This document shows, in pieces, positions 57,512 to 64,000 of a stretch of 64,000 bases of DNA. The DNA is from a virus, in IMG/VR virus record IMGVR_UViG_3300023236_000006, positions 1 through 64,000 of that record; one strand, given 5' to 3'. The notes under the pieces were generated by a model that saw only the letters and a list, made by a program, of their open reading frames with translations, was not told the DNA's origin and ran no database searches. Every line of letters starts with the position of its first letter. Position 1 is the stretch's first letter. A program made the position numbers and the translations under genes.

Positions 57512-58080
57512 TTATTGTAGACAAAGACTTTGGGGACAAAGAGCTAAAAGATGAGCTTTCAGACGCAATCCTTGGTTGGGATCCTAAGTTTCAGTGGGTC
57601 TTTGCCCCTGCTAGCAACATGTCAGACATGAATGGCCATAATGCAATGCTAGACGATATGGTTTATGAGCATCTCATGTTCGTTTCTCTCGTAGGTCCAG
57701 GACATCCTTACAGGAAAAAGATTGTAGAACTATTTAATTCTTTCATAATAAAGCATAAGCTTAAGTACACAGAGATAGCAAGAATAAAGATTAACATTGT
57801 ACCAATGGCTGGTAAAGACAGTATTGGAAAATATCAGATGCCCCATGTCGATTTAAATGAAAAGCATAAGGTTTTCCTATACTATATAAATGACTCTGAT
57901 GGTGATACTTACTTGTTTAATGAGACTCTTGGAGATACCCCTCCAGAAAAGTTTACCCTTGATCAGAAGATTAGTCCTGAAGCTGGCAAGGGTGTAGTCT
58001 TTGATGGTAACATTTTCCATGCTCCTAGTGCGCCAACCGAGTCAGCGTTTAGAGCAGTTATTAATCTTGACTTTGTCTAA
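57508..58080 (+). CDS. 2OG-Fe(II) oxygenase-like protein
   Basis: 190 aa from the ATG overlapping the HNH stop. MPHVDLNEKHKVFLYYIND (H-x-D), DGNIFHAPSAP (H), FRAVINLDFV (Arg). Third to fourth non-haem iron oxygenase candidate in the window. Ends 20 bp inside the convergent gene. Confidence 0.75.
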   Translation: MIIVDKDFGDKELKDELSDAILGWDPKFQWVFAPASNMSDMNGHNAMLDDMVYEHLMFVSLVGPGHPYRKKIVELFNSFIIKHKLKYTEIARIKINIVPMAGKDSIGKYQMPHVDLNEKHKVFLYYINDSDGDTYLFNETLGDTPPEKFTLDQKISPEAGKGVVFDGNIFHAPSAPTESAFRAVINLDFV

Positions 58081-58342
58081 AGATTTCTGTCAAACTCTTT
58101 GATCGTGTAAAGTCTTTTCCCAATCCTGCAAACAGTGACTTGTCATCTTCATGGTCCTCGTTGGCCATCAATGATCCGTCGGGCATACGGTGATATCCCT
58201 CTGGGGCATTATCTTCGTCTCCGCTGTATGACTTCGTTGCAGGTACACAGTTTGGGACTTGCTTACCGTTTGCTCCTGGCTTCATACCTCGTTGGACGTA
58301 TCCATCCCAGCATGGGGACTGCTTATCTAAGTTTTCTGACAT
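58061..58342 (-). CDS. Phage protein with CWxGYxQxGMKxxxG motif
   Basis: 93 aa. PCWDGYVQRGMKPGANGK ... VPNCVPA recurs at the ends of phage structural or proteolysis-associated proteins (e.g. T4-like phages). Acidic C-terminus. Leaderless with the same TATAATATATACATG as at 22208. Confidence 0.65.
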   Translation of the reverse strand: MSENLDKQSPCWDGYVQRGMKPGANGKQVPNCVPATKSYSGDEDNAPEGYHRMPDGSLMANEDHEDDKSLFAGLGKDFTRSKSLTEIFRQSQD

Positions 58343-58354
58343 GTATATATTATA

Positions 58355-59038
58355 TCATGACTCGTTAAGAGTTTTGGTGTATATTTTTAAGGCTTCTGGA
58401 GTACCCAAGTCATGCATCCGATCTACAAAGACTGGGGATATGCTTAACCCATCATTGAGGGCATACTGATATACGGGGGCAACGTAGTATTCCCCGTGGT
58501 AGCTGTCTCTAGCTGCAAACATTCTCTTTGCGTACCTTACGAAGTCACTACCTCTCTTCCAGTAATGGACTCCTGCTAGGGCATTATGACTAATCTCTTG
58601 TTTTTCTACAACTTTTACGATCCTATCCCCCACCACATCAGCATATGACCATCGGGTTCCAGAGGATTTAAAAAGAAGTAATGCCCCATCGGTAGTGATG
58701 TCTTTTAATATTGAGGAGTCCCATTCAACTATCTGGTCAGCATTAAGGATTACTAGTGGCACGTCGCTGTCTATTAGATCTTCTGCTAACATGGCACTCG
58801 TGGCTGGCCCAGATGTCGTTGATTCTACCTCGATGATCGTAGTGGGCATTCCCCAGTCAACTAAGGATAATCTAAAACCTTTTCTGGAGACAAGAATCAG
58901 CTCCCCTTTTAGACCTAGGCTTTCTAGGGCCAGCTGATACATTGGCTTGCCATCGATTATGATTAAGGGCTTTGGAAGATTGTATTCACTATCAAAGAAT
59001 CTAGATCCTTCTCCAGACATCAGTAATAGGATGTTCAC
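58355..59038 (-). CDS. Sugar/choline nucleotidyltransferase
   Basis: 227 aa, GTG start. LLMSGEGSRF (variant of G-x-G-x-R) and KPLIIIDGKPM, then ILNADQIVEW near 100. NDP-sugar pyrophosphorylase/LicC-like fold; activates a phospho-metabolite with an NTP. Overlaps the kinase-like gene by 1 nt, so the pair may act in sequence. Confidence 0.85.
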   Translation of the reverse strand: MNILLLMSGEGSRFFDSEYNLPKPLIIIDGKPMYQLALESLGLKGELILVSRKGFRLSLVDWGMPTTIIEVESTTSGPATSAMLAEDLIDSDVPLVILNADQIVEWDSSILKDITTDGALLLFKSSGTRWSYADVVGDRIVKVVEKQEISHNALAGVHYWKRGSDFVRYAKRMFAARDSYHGEYYVAPVYQYALNDGLSISPVFVDRMHDLGTPEALKIYTKTLNES

Positions 59039-59880
59039 TAATGACCTATCTCTGTAAGAATCTCCCCTGCCCTAGTCAGAAATTGATCTACATGAGAAGT
59101 ATTTTCGTAATGAATAGGACACATAGAAAGAAACAAGGATGCTTCATACAGCCTAAGAAGATCATAGCAGATTTCTTTTTCTTCTAAGAAAGAAATAAAA
59201 ATATCCTTAAGCTCTTCATCTATTGCAATATCCTTCCCATGAACTATAAAGTCGTAACCACCAAGAATACTTTGGCTTAGCTTTGCTAGATCGTAGTATT
59301 CGTCTAAGTGCATGCTCTCGACGCCTCTGGGGTCGATGAAGGTTGCGTCTTCAAGAATATTGGAGAAGCATAGGTCTCCGTGAGATAAGACAGTTCGGAA
59401 GGTTTTTCTTTCCTTCATGAATAAGCTTTCAAAAGCTTTTCTTATTCTTGCTACGTAGTCCTCGGTGAGGGTGTCATACTTCCCAGATGATAATATAGAT
59501 AGTTCCTCTGACCTTGCCTTAGCTTTATTTACGATTAGGTCATGAGATTTAGAAAATAGCATTGGGAGCTCTATCTCTGTATAAGTCTGTGACTTGAACT
59601 CATCTATTCTTGGGAAAAGGCCTTGCACCATGTTATACGTCAGAGTGTCGTGGGCATAATGATGTCCAAAGTCGTTGCCTGGAATTAGGTTCATGATGTA
59701 ACTACAGGAATCAAGACCTTCTTTAAAGTCTCTTCCTACTGCAAAGAAGATATGGTAGGTCTCTGGGATCTCTTGGTAGTAAGCATACTCAGATTTGAGC
59801 TTATCTACGTTGGTGGATGTTTTTGTTACTATAAAATCTTCTACCGAGATTTTTGTGAAGCTTCTAGTTATATATTCCAT
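59038..59880 (-). CDS. Aminoglycoside/choline kinase-like phosphotransferase
   Basis: 280 aa. LSHGDLCFSNIL (Brenner motif) and FIDPRG (metal Asp), then EYYDLAKLSQSI. APH/choline kinase superfamily. The start at 59880 has TATACT 6 nt upstream. With the nucleotidyltransferase it resembles LicA-LicC type two-step activation. The real substrate is not evident. Confidence 0.8.
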   Translation of the reverse strand: MEYITRSFTKISVEDFIVTKTSTNVDKLKSEYAYYQEIPETYHIFFAVGRDFKEGLDSCSYIMNLIPGNDFGHHYAHDTLTYNMVQGLFPRIDEFKSQTYTEIELPMLFSKSHDLIVNKAKARSEELSILSSGKYDTLTEDYVARIRKAFESLFMKERKTFRTVLSHGDLCFSNILEDATFIDPRGVESMHLDEYYDLAKLSQSILGGYDFIVHGKDIAIDEELKDIFISFLEEKEICYDLLRLYEASLFLSMCPIHYENTSHVDQFLTRAGEILTEIGH

Positions 59881-59911
59881 AAGACAAGTATACACCACAA
59901 GAGTCCACGAA

Positions 59912-60982
59912 CTAACATTCTAGTGACTTTCTTAAAAAAAGATTATTTTCTATTTTGTCTACAATTTCGCTACCGTGTCTTAGACTAGAAGGAATAGCTA
60001 GATAGTTCATCCCCATTGCGTAGGCCAAGGTGGAGTAGTGAGGGTGATAGTCAACCATTGGGGACCCATTATCTGAAGTTGCCAATGGGGTAGCTATCTC
60101 TAAGACTAAACCTCCCCTTTTCATGAACAAGGCATTCCACAAGCCTGCGCCTGTTACTCCTGCTATCACTTTTGCCGAGGCAAAGAACCTAACCTGATCC
60201 TCATAGGACTCAAACTCCTCTGCATAAACAATGACAAACCCCAAGGACTTAAAATATTCTTCTAGCAGCTTCTCATTGTAAAGCCTTACATCGTCAAGGA
60301 TGAAAGAGTTATCTTCGTGTGGACTATTCTTGACACTCACATCTCTTGGTGTGGTCTTTGACCTGCTGACATAGATTTTCTCTGTGGGGTCTGCATGGTC
60401 AGTTACGAATGTAGATCTAAAAAGTTCTGAGGTTAACCTGAGTCCAAAGAACTTCTGCAAGAAACCTTTGACATCCCCATGAGGTGACCTGGAGGGGCTA
60501 GATATTACGAAGTTGTCTATTGATACCCTGGTCTTCTCGCTTGCTGTAATGTAACTAACTCTATGACCTTGCAATACTAAGGCTTTTTCGAGAGAATCAA
60601 ATAGTGAGTTATTCCTTAGCAATCCTTCTCTTAGATTATGAAACTTAGCCTTTTCTATTCCGTTATCAACGAAAACAATCTCTGAACTGGGGAACCAGGA
60701 GGCCATTCTGAGTAAATCCGAAAGGGTGTCTTCTATTATGTGGCTCACGGATGGTGCTATTACCGAAACTATCTTTACGTCTTGCCCCAAGAACGTATAG
60801 TCGTATGGCTCAAAAGAATCTTTCTTTACGTCACTGATAATCACTCCCTCAGTAGAGGATAAGTAAAAGAGCTTATTCATGTTAAAGGTTAGCTCTTTTT
60901 TCATGATATTCGGGGATACGTGATCTGGCCTAGGATCATTGTACTTTGGCTCATGATAAGGGGTTTGCCTGTGAAGTGTCAT
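59912..60982 (-). CDS. GT61-like (DUF563) glycosyltransferase
   Basis: 356 aa. KIYVSRSKTTPRDV near 205 and IAGVTGAGLWNALFMKRGG near 290-308, typical of GT61. Likely transfers a sugar to glycan or protein. Its 5' leader of about 150 nt contains the structured RNA at 61050-61136. Confidence 0.8.
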   Translation of the reverse strand: MTLHRQTPYHEPKYNDPRPDHVSPNIMKKELTFNMNKLFYLSSTEGVIISDVKKDSFEPYDYTFLGQDVKIVSVIAPSVSHIIEDTLSDLLRMASWFPSSEIVFVDNGIEKAKFHNLREGLLRNNSLFDSLEKALVLQGHRVSYITASEKTRVSIDNFVISSPSRSPHGDVKGFLQKFFGLRLTSELFRSTFVTDHADPTEKIYVSRSKTTPRDVSVKNSPHEDNSFILDDVRLYNEKLLEEYFKSLGFVIVYAEEFESYEDQVRFFASAKVIAGVTGAGLWNALFMKRGGLVLEIATPLATSDNGSPMVDYHPHYSTLAYAMGMNYLAIPSSLRHGSEIVDKIENNLFLRKSLEC

Positions 60983-61049
60983 TACTCAATCTTTCTTAAG
61001 TTTTAGACTTACGTCTACCTCTTAGTCTAGCAGATTATAGGATAGAAAT

Positions 61050-61136
61050 GTCCCCATACAGCAACCATGGCGTAACCCGATATAAAAATGGTAACTAGTC
61101 ATCCTAAAGTGGCTAATCCTTGCCCTGTATGAGGAC
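61050..61136 (-). ncRNA. Structured RNA / leader closed by a 12-bp stem
   Basis: Arms GTCCTCATACAG (61136-61125) and CTGTATGGGGAC (61061-61050) pair over 12 bp (one G-U). The predicted transcription start of TATAAT (61143-61148) is exactly the first stem base. About 63 nt are enclosed, with smaller pairings such as GGC-AAGGATTA-GCC. Either a riboswitch-like leader of the GT61 gene or an independent small RNA. No known family recognised. Confidence 0.6.
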
Positions 61137-61142
61137 TATTCT

Positions 61143-61171
61143 ATTATAGCATAAGAAAAGACGGACCACAA
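61143..61171 (-). promoter_or_regulatory. Promoter of the structured RNA / GT61 operon
   Basis: TTGTGG, 17 nt, TATAAT on the minus strand. The -35 lies in the arm of the upstream terminator. Confidence 0.75.
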
Positions 61172-61183
61172 TAGTGATCCGTC
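61152..61183 (-). terminator. Intrinsic terminator of the holin-like operon
   Basis: 10-bp stem GACGGATCAC/GTGGTCCGTC (one G-U), loop TATT, followed by TTTTCTTAT on the minus strand. 20 nt after the stop at 61203. Confidence 0.9.
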
Positions 61184-61202
61184 AATCTTAATCTTTAACT
61201 GT

Positions 61203-61574
61203 TTACTTGGTAGGGACAGCTTTTTTTGATTTTGCTGCTGCTGCTAGCGCCTTCGCTGCTAAGGCTTCTTTTCTTGCGAGTGCTTCAGATGCTTTCTTGG
61301 CTGCAGTGGCAGCTTTTGCTTCTGCTGCTAGCCTCTTGCTTACCTCCATGGCCACGCCCTCAGCGATGCGACCAAACGCAGGGTCCTTGGTATTTAGGTA
61401 ACGAATTAGTGTTGGAATTGCTGCTGCCCACACACCGTTAGCCACTAGTAGCCACTCCCCTGTGCCAAAGGCGATTGGGGACGTTACTCCAACGTTTGCC
61501 ATTGTAGTTGTTGTCAATGCTAGGAAAACTCCTAACAGGTTACGAAGATATGATTCAATCATAGCTTTATTCAT
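61203..61574 (-). CDS. Holin-like membrane protein
   Basis: 123 aa. Two hydrophobic segments (LLGVFLALTTTTMANVGVT; WLLVANGVWAAAIPTLIRYL) and an Ala/Lys-rich C-terminal helix (about 75-123). Resembles actinophage holins by topology. Followed by a strong terminator. Confidence 0.7.
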   Translation of the reverse strand: MNKAMIESYLRNLLGVFLALTTTTMANVGVTSPIAFGTGEWLLVANGVWAAAIPTLIRYLNTKDPAFGRIAEGVAMEVSKRLAAEAKAATAAKKASEALARKEALAAKALAAAAKSKKAVPTK

Positions 61575-61960
61575 TTGTTGTCTCCTTGTTTTTTATTTGA
61601 GTCTTCTTCCGTTGGAAGAAAATTTTGTAGCTCATTATAGGACTCGAGGATTTTAGCTTTGTCATTTGCTTTCATGGCTTTGACTAATCCCTGAATAGCC
61701 TGCTGGACATTCTCGATGTAAGTAAATGACCAGTCACGTGAATCTGATAAAAACTTTACGAAACCATCTGTTTTTTCAAGCTTTGCTTGGGCTTCTCGGT
61801 CGTTAGCCTTGCCTAGCTCATCCATCAAAAGAAAGCTTCTAGACATCTCTGCCTTGATCTCTTCCCTGGATTTATTAAGCTTAAGCTTTATGACAACGAA
61901 TGCGGATGTCAACGAGGCCACTAAAGTTATGGCCGTGGTCTGTAAGATGATATCTATCAT
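61571..61960 (-). CDS. Membrane-anchored coiled-coil protein (holin partner?)
   Basis: 129 aa. N-terminal helix (LQTTAITLVASLTSAFVVIKL), then coiled coil. Overlaps the holin-like gene (ATGA). Similar layout to 29607-29888. Confidence 0.65.
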   Translation of the reverse strand: MIDIILQTTAITLVASLTSAFVVIKLKLNKSREEIKAEMSRSFLLMDELGKANDREAQAKLEKTDGFVKFLSDSRDWSFTYIENVQQAIQGLVKAMKANDKAKILESYNELQNFLPTEEDSNKKQGDNK

Positions 61961-62118
61961 GATATACCTTCGTCAATAGCAGACAACAACGAGTGCTTGT
62001 CTATCTGATCTTCAAGGTTATTTACTATCAAAAGAATTCGCTCTCTTTCTGTCTTGGCTCCATGGTTCAGTAACGAGGTCACAACCTCTACCTGGGCTTC
62101 ACTTAACTCTTTGCTCAT
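61957..62118 (-). CDS. Small helical protein
   Basis: 53 aa; LSEAQVEVVTSLLNHGAKTE ... ILLIVNNLEDQID. GGAGG RBS 3-4 nt before the ATG (within the upstream gene's end). Overlaps both neighbours by 4 nt. Confidence 0.6.
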   Translation of the reverse strand: MSKELSEAQVEVVTSLLNHGAKTERERILLIVNNLEDQIDKHSLLSAIDEGIS

Positions 62119-62372
62119 AGCTCCTCCTTCCCACCTTCTCTGATAAGCAGCACAATAGCACCGTTATCCTCTAGGGCTTTCTTAACCCTAGACATATACT
62201 CTATGGCAGATCTCTTTAGGTCTGAGGGTAGCTTCATAAAAACTTTCTCTTCTGCTGCTATTGTCAAGAAGTGCTCGTTGTCCATCACCTTAAGGGAAAA
62301 ACCCCTAGGGCAGTGGCTGTCTAGAGATCTGAATGCTCTCTTCATTTCGGAAGTATACATCCTATGTCCCAT
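62115..62372 (-). CDS. Unknown protein
   Basis: 85 aa, basic; FSLKVMDNEHFLTIAAEEKV, KRSAIEYMSRVKKALED. Coupled to whiB. Unknown. Confidence 0.6.
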   Translation of the reverse strand: MGHRMYTSEMKRAFRSLDSHCPRGFSLKVMDNEHFLTIAAEEKVFMKLPSDLKRSAIEYMSRVKKALEDNGAIVLLIREGGKEEL

Positions 62373-62652
62373 CCATCGTCAGCTTTTTCCAGACCTGCGC
62401 CCAAGCTTTTTTATTACGATGCCTGCCGAACTCTCTAGATATTTTACCTTTCTCAAGGTAGATACCTCCCCAGACTCCATACTCCTTGTTTGATATTCCA
62501 TTAGCAAAGCACTCACGCCTTACTGGACAAGCAGCACAGACGTTCTCTATTGCTGGACGTAGCTGTTCATTCTCTTCGTACTTATCAAAGAATAAGTTAA
62601 CATCATAAGCTTCGCAAGCTGCGCTGTCTTTCCATGCGTTCTTATCTGCCAT
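62362..62652 (-). CDS. whiB: WhiB-family transcription factor
   Basis: 96 aa. Cys13, Cys39, Cys42, Cys48 (C...C-x2-C-x5-C, [4Fe-4S] ligands) and GVWGG at 59-63, then a basic tail. WhiB proteins bind the sigma factor and occur only in Actinobacteria and their phages. Likely controls phage or host promoters. Lies in the operon of small genes before the holins. Confidence 0.92.
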   Translation of the reverse strand: MADKNAWKDSAACEAYDVNLFFDKYEENEQLRPAIENVCAACPVRRECFANGISNKEYGVWGGIYLEKGKISREFGRHRNKKAWAQVWKKLTMDGT

Positions 62653-62861
62653 TAGCCCACAAGCTTATCTGGGATCTTCCATCCGTTCTCCATAAGCTTG
62701 AACCTATTCTGAAGGTACCACCTATTTTTCACGAACACTCCGCTAGGAGACTTCCATGCAGTTGCTGCAGGAACCCTCTTTACTACGTCCCAACCGTCCC
62801 AGGCGAGGCTCCTGTTGCTCTTTACTATGTTATCCATTTGCTTCAGTGATGAAATTATCAT
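62652..62861 (-). CDS. Unknown basic protein
   Basis: 69 aa from the ATG with AGGTGA 5 nt upstream (a GTG at 62870 overlaps the RBS). WDVVKRVPAATAWKSPSGVF, FKNRWYLQNRF-like pattern suggests DNA-binding AP2/HNH-accessory type beta segments, weakly. Confidence 0.55.
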   Translation of the reverse strand: MIISSLKQMDNIVKSNRSLAWDGWDVVKRVPAATAWKSPSGVFVKNRWYLQNRFKLMENGWKIPDKLVG

Positions 62862-62925
62862 CTTAGTCACCTATTACTATTTGGTTATTTTTTTATATAT
62901 TCTGAACATATCCGTTCAGAGTTCT

Positions 62926-63282
62926 TTAATACTGACGATATACTAAATTATCCATGTCTTTTCTATTGCATAGCTCTATAATCTCTGGAAGAGGCTCTTT
63001 AGGCATAGCAAAATAAATCATGTACTCGATTTCAGGCAGGTGGTCTTTAATCCATCTAGGAGGAACCTTGATTAGCTTAGACTTTACTCCGTGAGATCTC
63101 AAGGTGTCTTCGGATATGTTTAGGAAGCCTCTCGCCATGTCGCTGATTTTCATTGGCCCTGCAGTAAACACCAAGAACTCTTTGTCTTCTGTTTTGCTTA
63201 AAGCGTTAAGGGCTGTTCCCATAGCTCGCAGAAAGATTTCATAGCTGTCAAAAGCCTTGTTTCCCTGGATCGCTATCTTCAC
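62926..63282 (-). CDS. Unknown alpha/beta protein (GTG start)
   Basis: 118 aa; KIAIQGNKAFDSYEIFLRAM, EFLVFTAGP, VEYMIYFAM-like pattern is Rossmann-like (SLOG/DprA-like idea is speculative). GTG start with AGAGG upstream. Confidence 0.55.
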   Translation of the reverse strand: MKIAIQGNKAFDSYEIFLRAMGTALNALSKTEDKEFLVFTAGPMKISDMARGFLNISEDTLRSHGVKSKLIKVPPRWIKDHLPEIEYMIYFAMPKEPLPEIIELCNRKDMDNLVYRQY

Positions 63283-63694
63283 CGTTGTACCTCTCTGTCA
63301 GCTTGTCAACAACAAACATTATCTTATCTAATTGTACCTTATCTAACACCATAGTGTCAATAGGCTTAGCTGTATTCTGGTCCATATCTCCGTTGACTAC
63401 ATCTGCTGTATATAGAATATGCCTATCTATCCAGTAAGCTTTTGTCTCTACGATCAGGATTCTGATGGCCTGGCTGTCGTGGAAATCGGTTGCCTGTGTC
63501 TTTAGCAAAGGGGCCTCTTCGTCAGACATCCACTTTGAGCTATACCCTGCGTCAACAAGTGTCTGATGCTTGTGGCTTTGATAAGTTTTAATCTTAAGCG
63601 GATATACTTGTGAGTCCCAGATGGCCCTGCTTATAACCTTGTAGGACAGGAAGATAGCTAGGCTTGCGCTGATTGAACCCATTAAAAAATCCAT
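63248..63694 (-). CDS. Membrane-anchored unknown protein
   Basis: 148 aa. N-terminal helix (LMGSISASLAIFLSYKVI), soluble C-terminal domain. GGAGGATAA RBS. Overlaps the next gene by 35 bp. Confidence 0.6.
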   Translation of the reverse strand: MDFLMGSISASLAIFLSYKVISRAIWDSQVYPLKIKTYQSHKHQTLVDAGYSSKWMSDEEAPLLKTQATDFHDSQAIRILIVETKAYWIDRHILYTADVVNGDMDQNTAKPIDTMVLDKVQLDKIMFVVDKLTERYNGEDSDPGKQGF

Positions 63695-63727
63695 AATATT
63701 TATCCTCCATAACTATTATACATTATT

Positions 63728-64000
63728 TTACAGACCATTTTCCAGAACACGTTTAATGTGGTTTAGAGCTGTGCGTAGTCTATCGGGCAATGCGGAGATC
63801 ATCGCTTCGTCGTAAGCCGAGGAGGTCAGGCTCACAGCAGGGTTTGTTAAAGCTATATCCATATCTATAAAGCCCTTAAGCCATAGGGTGTCAATCTCCT
63901 GCAGGAATAGTTCATCTAACGTACTTTTAAAATCAGGGAAGAGCTCGTGCATCTTCTCAGTGAACTGATAAAGGAACTCCCCGCTCTCGTCAACGCCTAC
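63728..64000 (-). CDS. 3' end of an unknown gene
   Basis: Open from the right window edge without a stop; 90 residues to the stop at 63728. An internal ATG at 63952 has no RBS, so the gene probably starts outside. Acidic, helical (FKSTLDELFLQEIDTLWLKG). Not recognised. Confidence 0.6.
   Translation of the reverse strand, partial: VGVDESGEFLYQFTEKMHELFPDFKSTLDELFLQEIDTLWLKGFIDMDIALTNPAVSLTSSAYDEAMISALPDRLRTALNHIKRVLENGL

Noticed and set aside
62926-63282. Assignment as DprA/SLOG nucleotide-binding protein
   Set aside because: Only a general Rossmann-like pattern; no G-S-G-x-G-type motif, so function left open.

Overview
The window looks like part of a large, tailed, double-stranded DNA phage genome (Caudoviricetes) of low to moderate GC. 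An actinobacterial host is likely. The evidence is a WhiB-type Fe-S transcription factor (62362-62652), a ThyX-type thymidylate synthase, an NrdH-like redoxin, a PASTA domain in a tail protein, and a very high number of promoters whose -10 box lies 5-8 nt before the start codon, which means leaderless mRNAs, common in Actinobacteria. The base composition would suit a freshwater low-GC actinobacterium, but that is inference. No integrase, tRNA, CRISPR array, insertion sequence, polymerase or terminase was recognised, so the window is only part of the genome.

Layout. (1) 1-29.3 kb, minus strand: virion structural genes. Reading leftward from 29.3 kb these are a long series of baseplate, fibre and adhesin genes (BppU-like, collagen-like, coiled-coil fibres, Cys-rich and PASTA proteins, a 1178-aa lectin-like protein), then portal, a protease-scaffold fusion, major capsid protein, neck proteins, and the start of the major tail protein at the window edge. 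One plus-strand lysozyme-like gene (22999-23586) with its own promoter is embedded here. (2) 29.3-31.5 kb: a holin-like gene, an SGNH-hydrolase-like gene and small genes. (3) 31.5-43.9 kb, plus strand: about 45 tiny, tightly packed early-type genes, many zinc-ribbon or acidic, plus a DUF932 protein. They are punctuated by a repeated promoter motif and by a repeated intergenic cassette. (4) 43.9-44.4 kb: an AT-rich non-coding stretch, a possible origin. (5) 44.4-48.4 kb: small genes on both strands, a DoxX-like membrane protein, a DEDD exonuclease and a PD-(D/E)XK-like nuclease. (6) 48.5-61 kb: a metabolic and glycan-modification region: 2OG-Fe(II) oxygenases, UDP-sugar dehydrogenase, ThyX, GroES, redoxin, NodU-type carbamoyltransferase, PIG-L deacetylase, two glycosyltransferases, sugar epimerase, cupin, HNH protein, nucleotidyltransferase and sugar/choline kinase-like protein. 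(7) 61-64 kb: a structured RNA candidate, holin-like membrane proteins, WhiB and unknown genes.

The most interesting signals are regulatory. (a) About twelve copies of a TGTCTGACCCC box lie exactly 10 bp upstream of a -10 hexamer in the early region. (b) Leaderless -10/ATG geometry occurs at about 29 starts and corrects many gene starts. (c) A recurring cassette of hairpin, CGAGCG, TTAAGAT, TTCCCA and promoter occurs between early operons. (d) Two hairpins have different stems but an identical 17-nt loop complementary to the phage's own ribosome-binding sites. (e) A structured RNA begins exactly at a predicted transcription start upstream of a GT61-like gene. The glycan/carbamoylation cluster is the best candidate for an undescribed enzymatic system.
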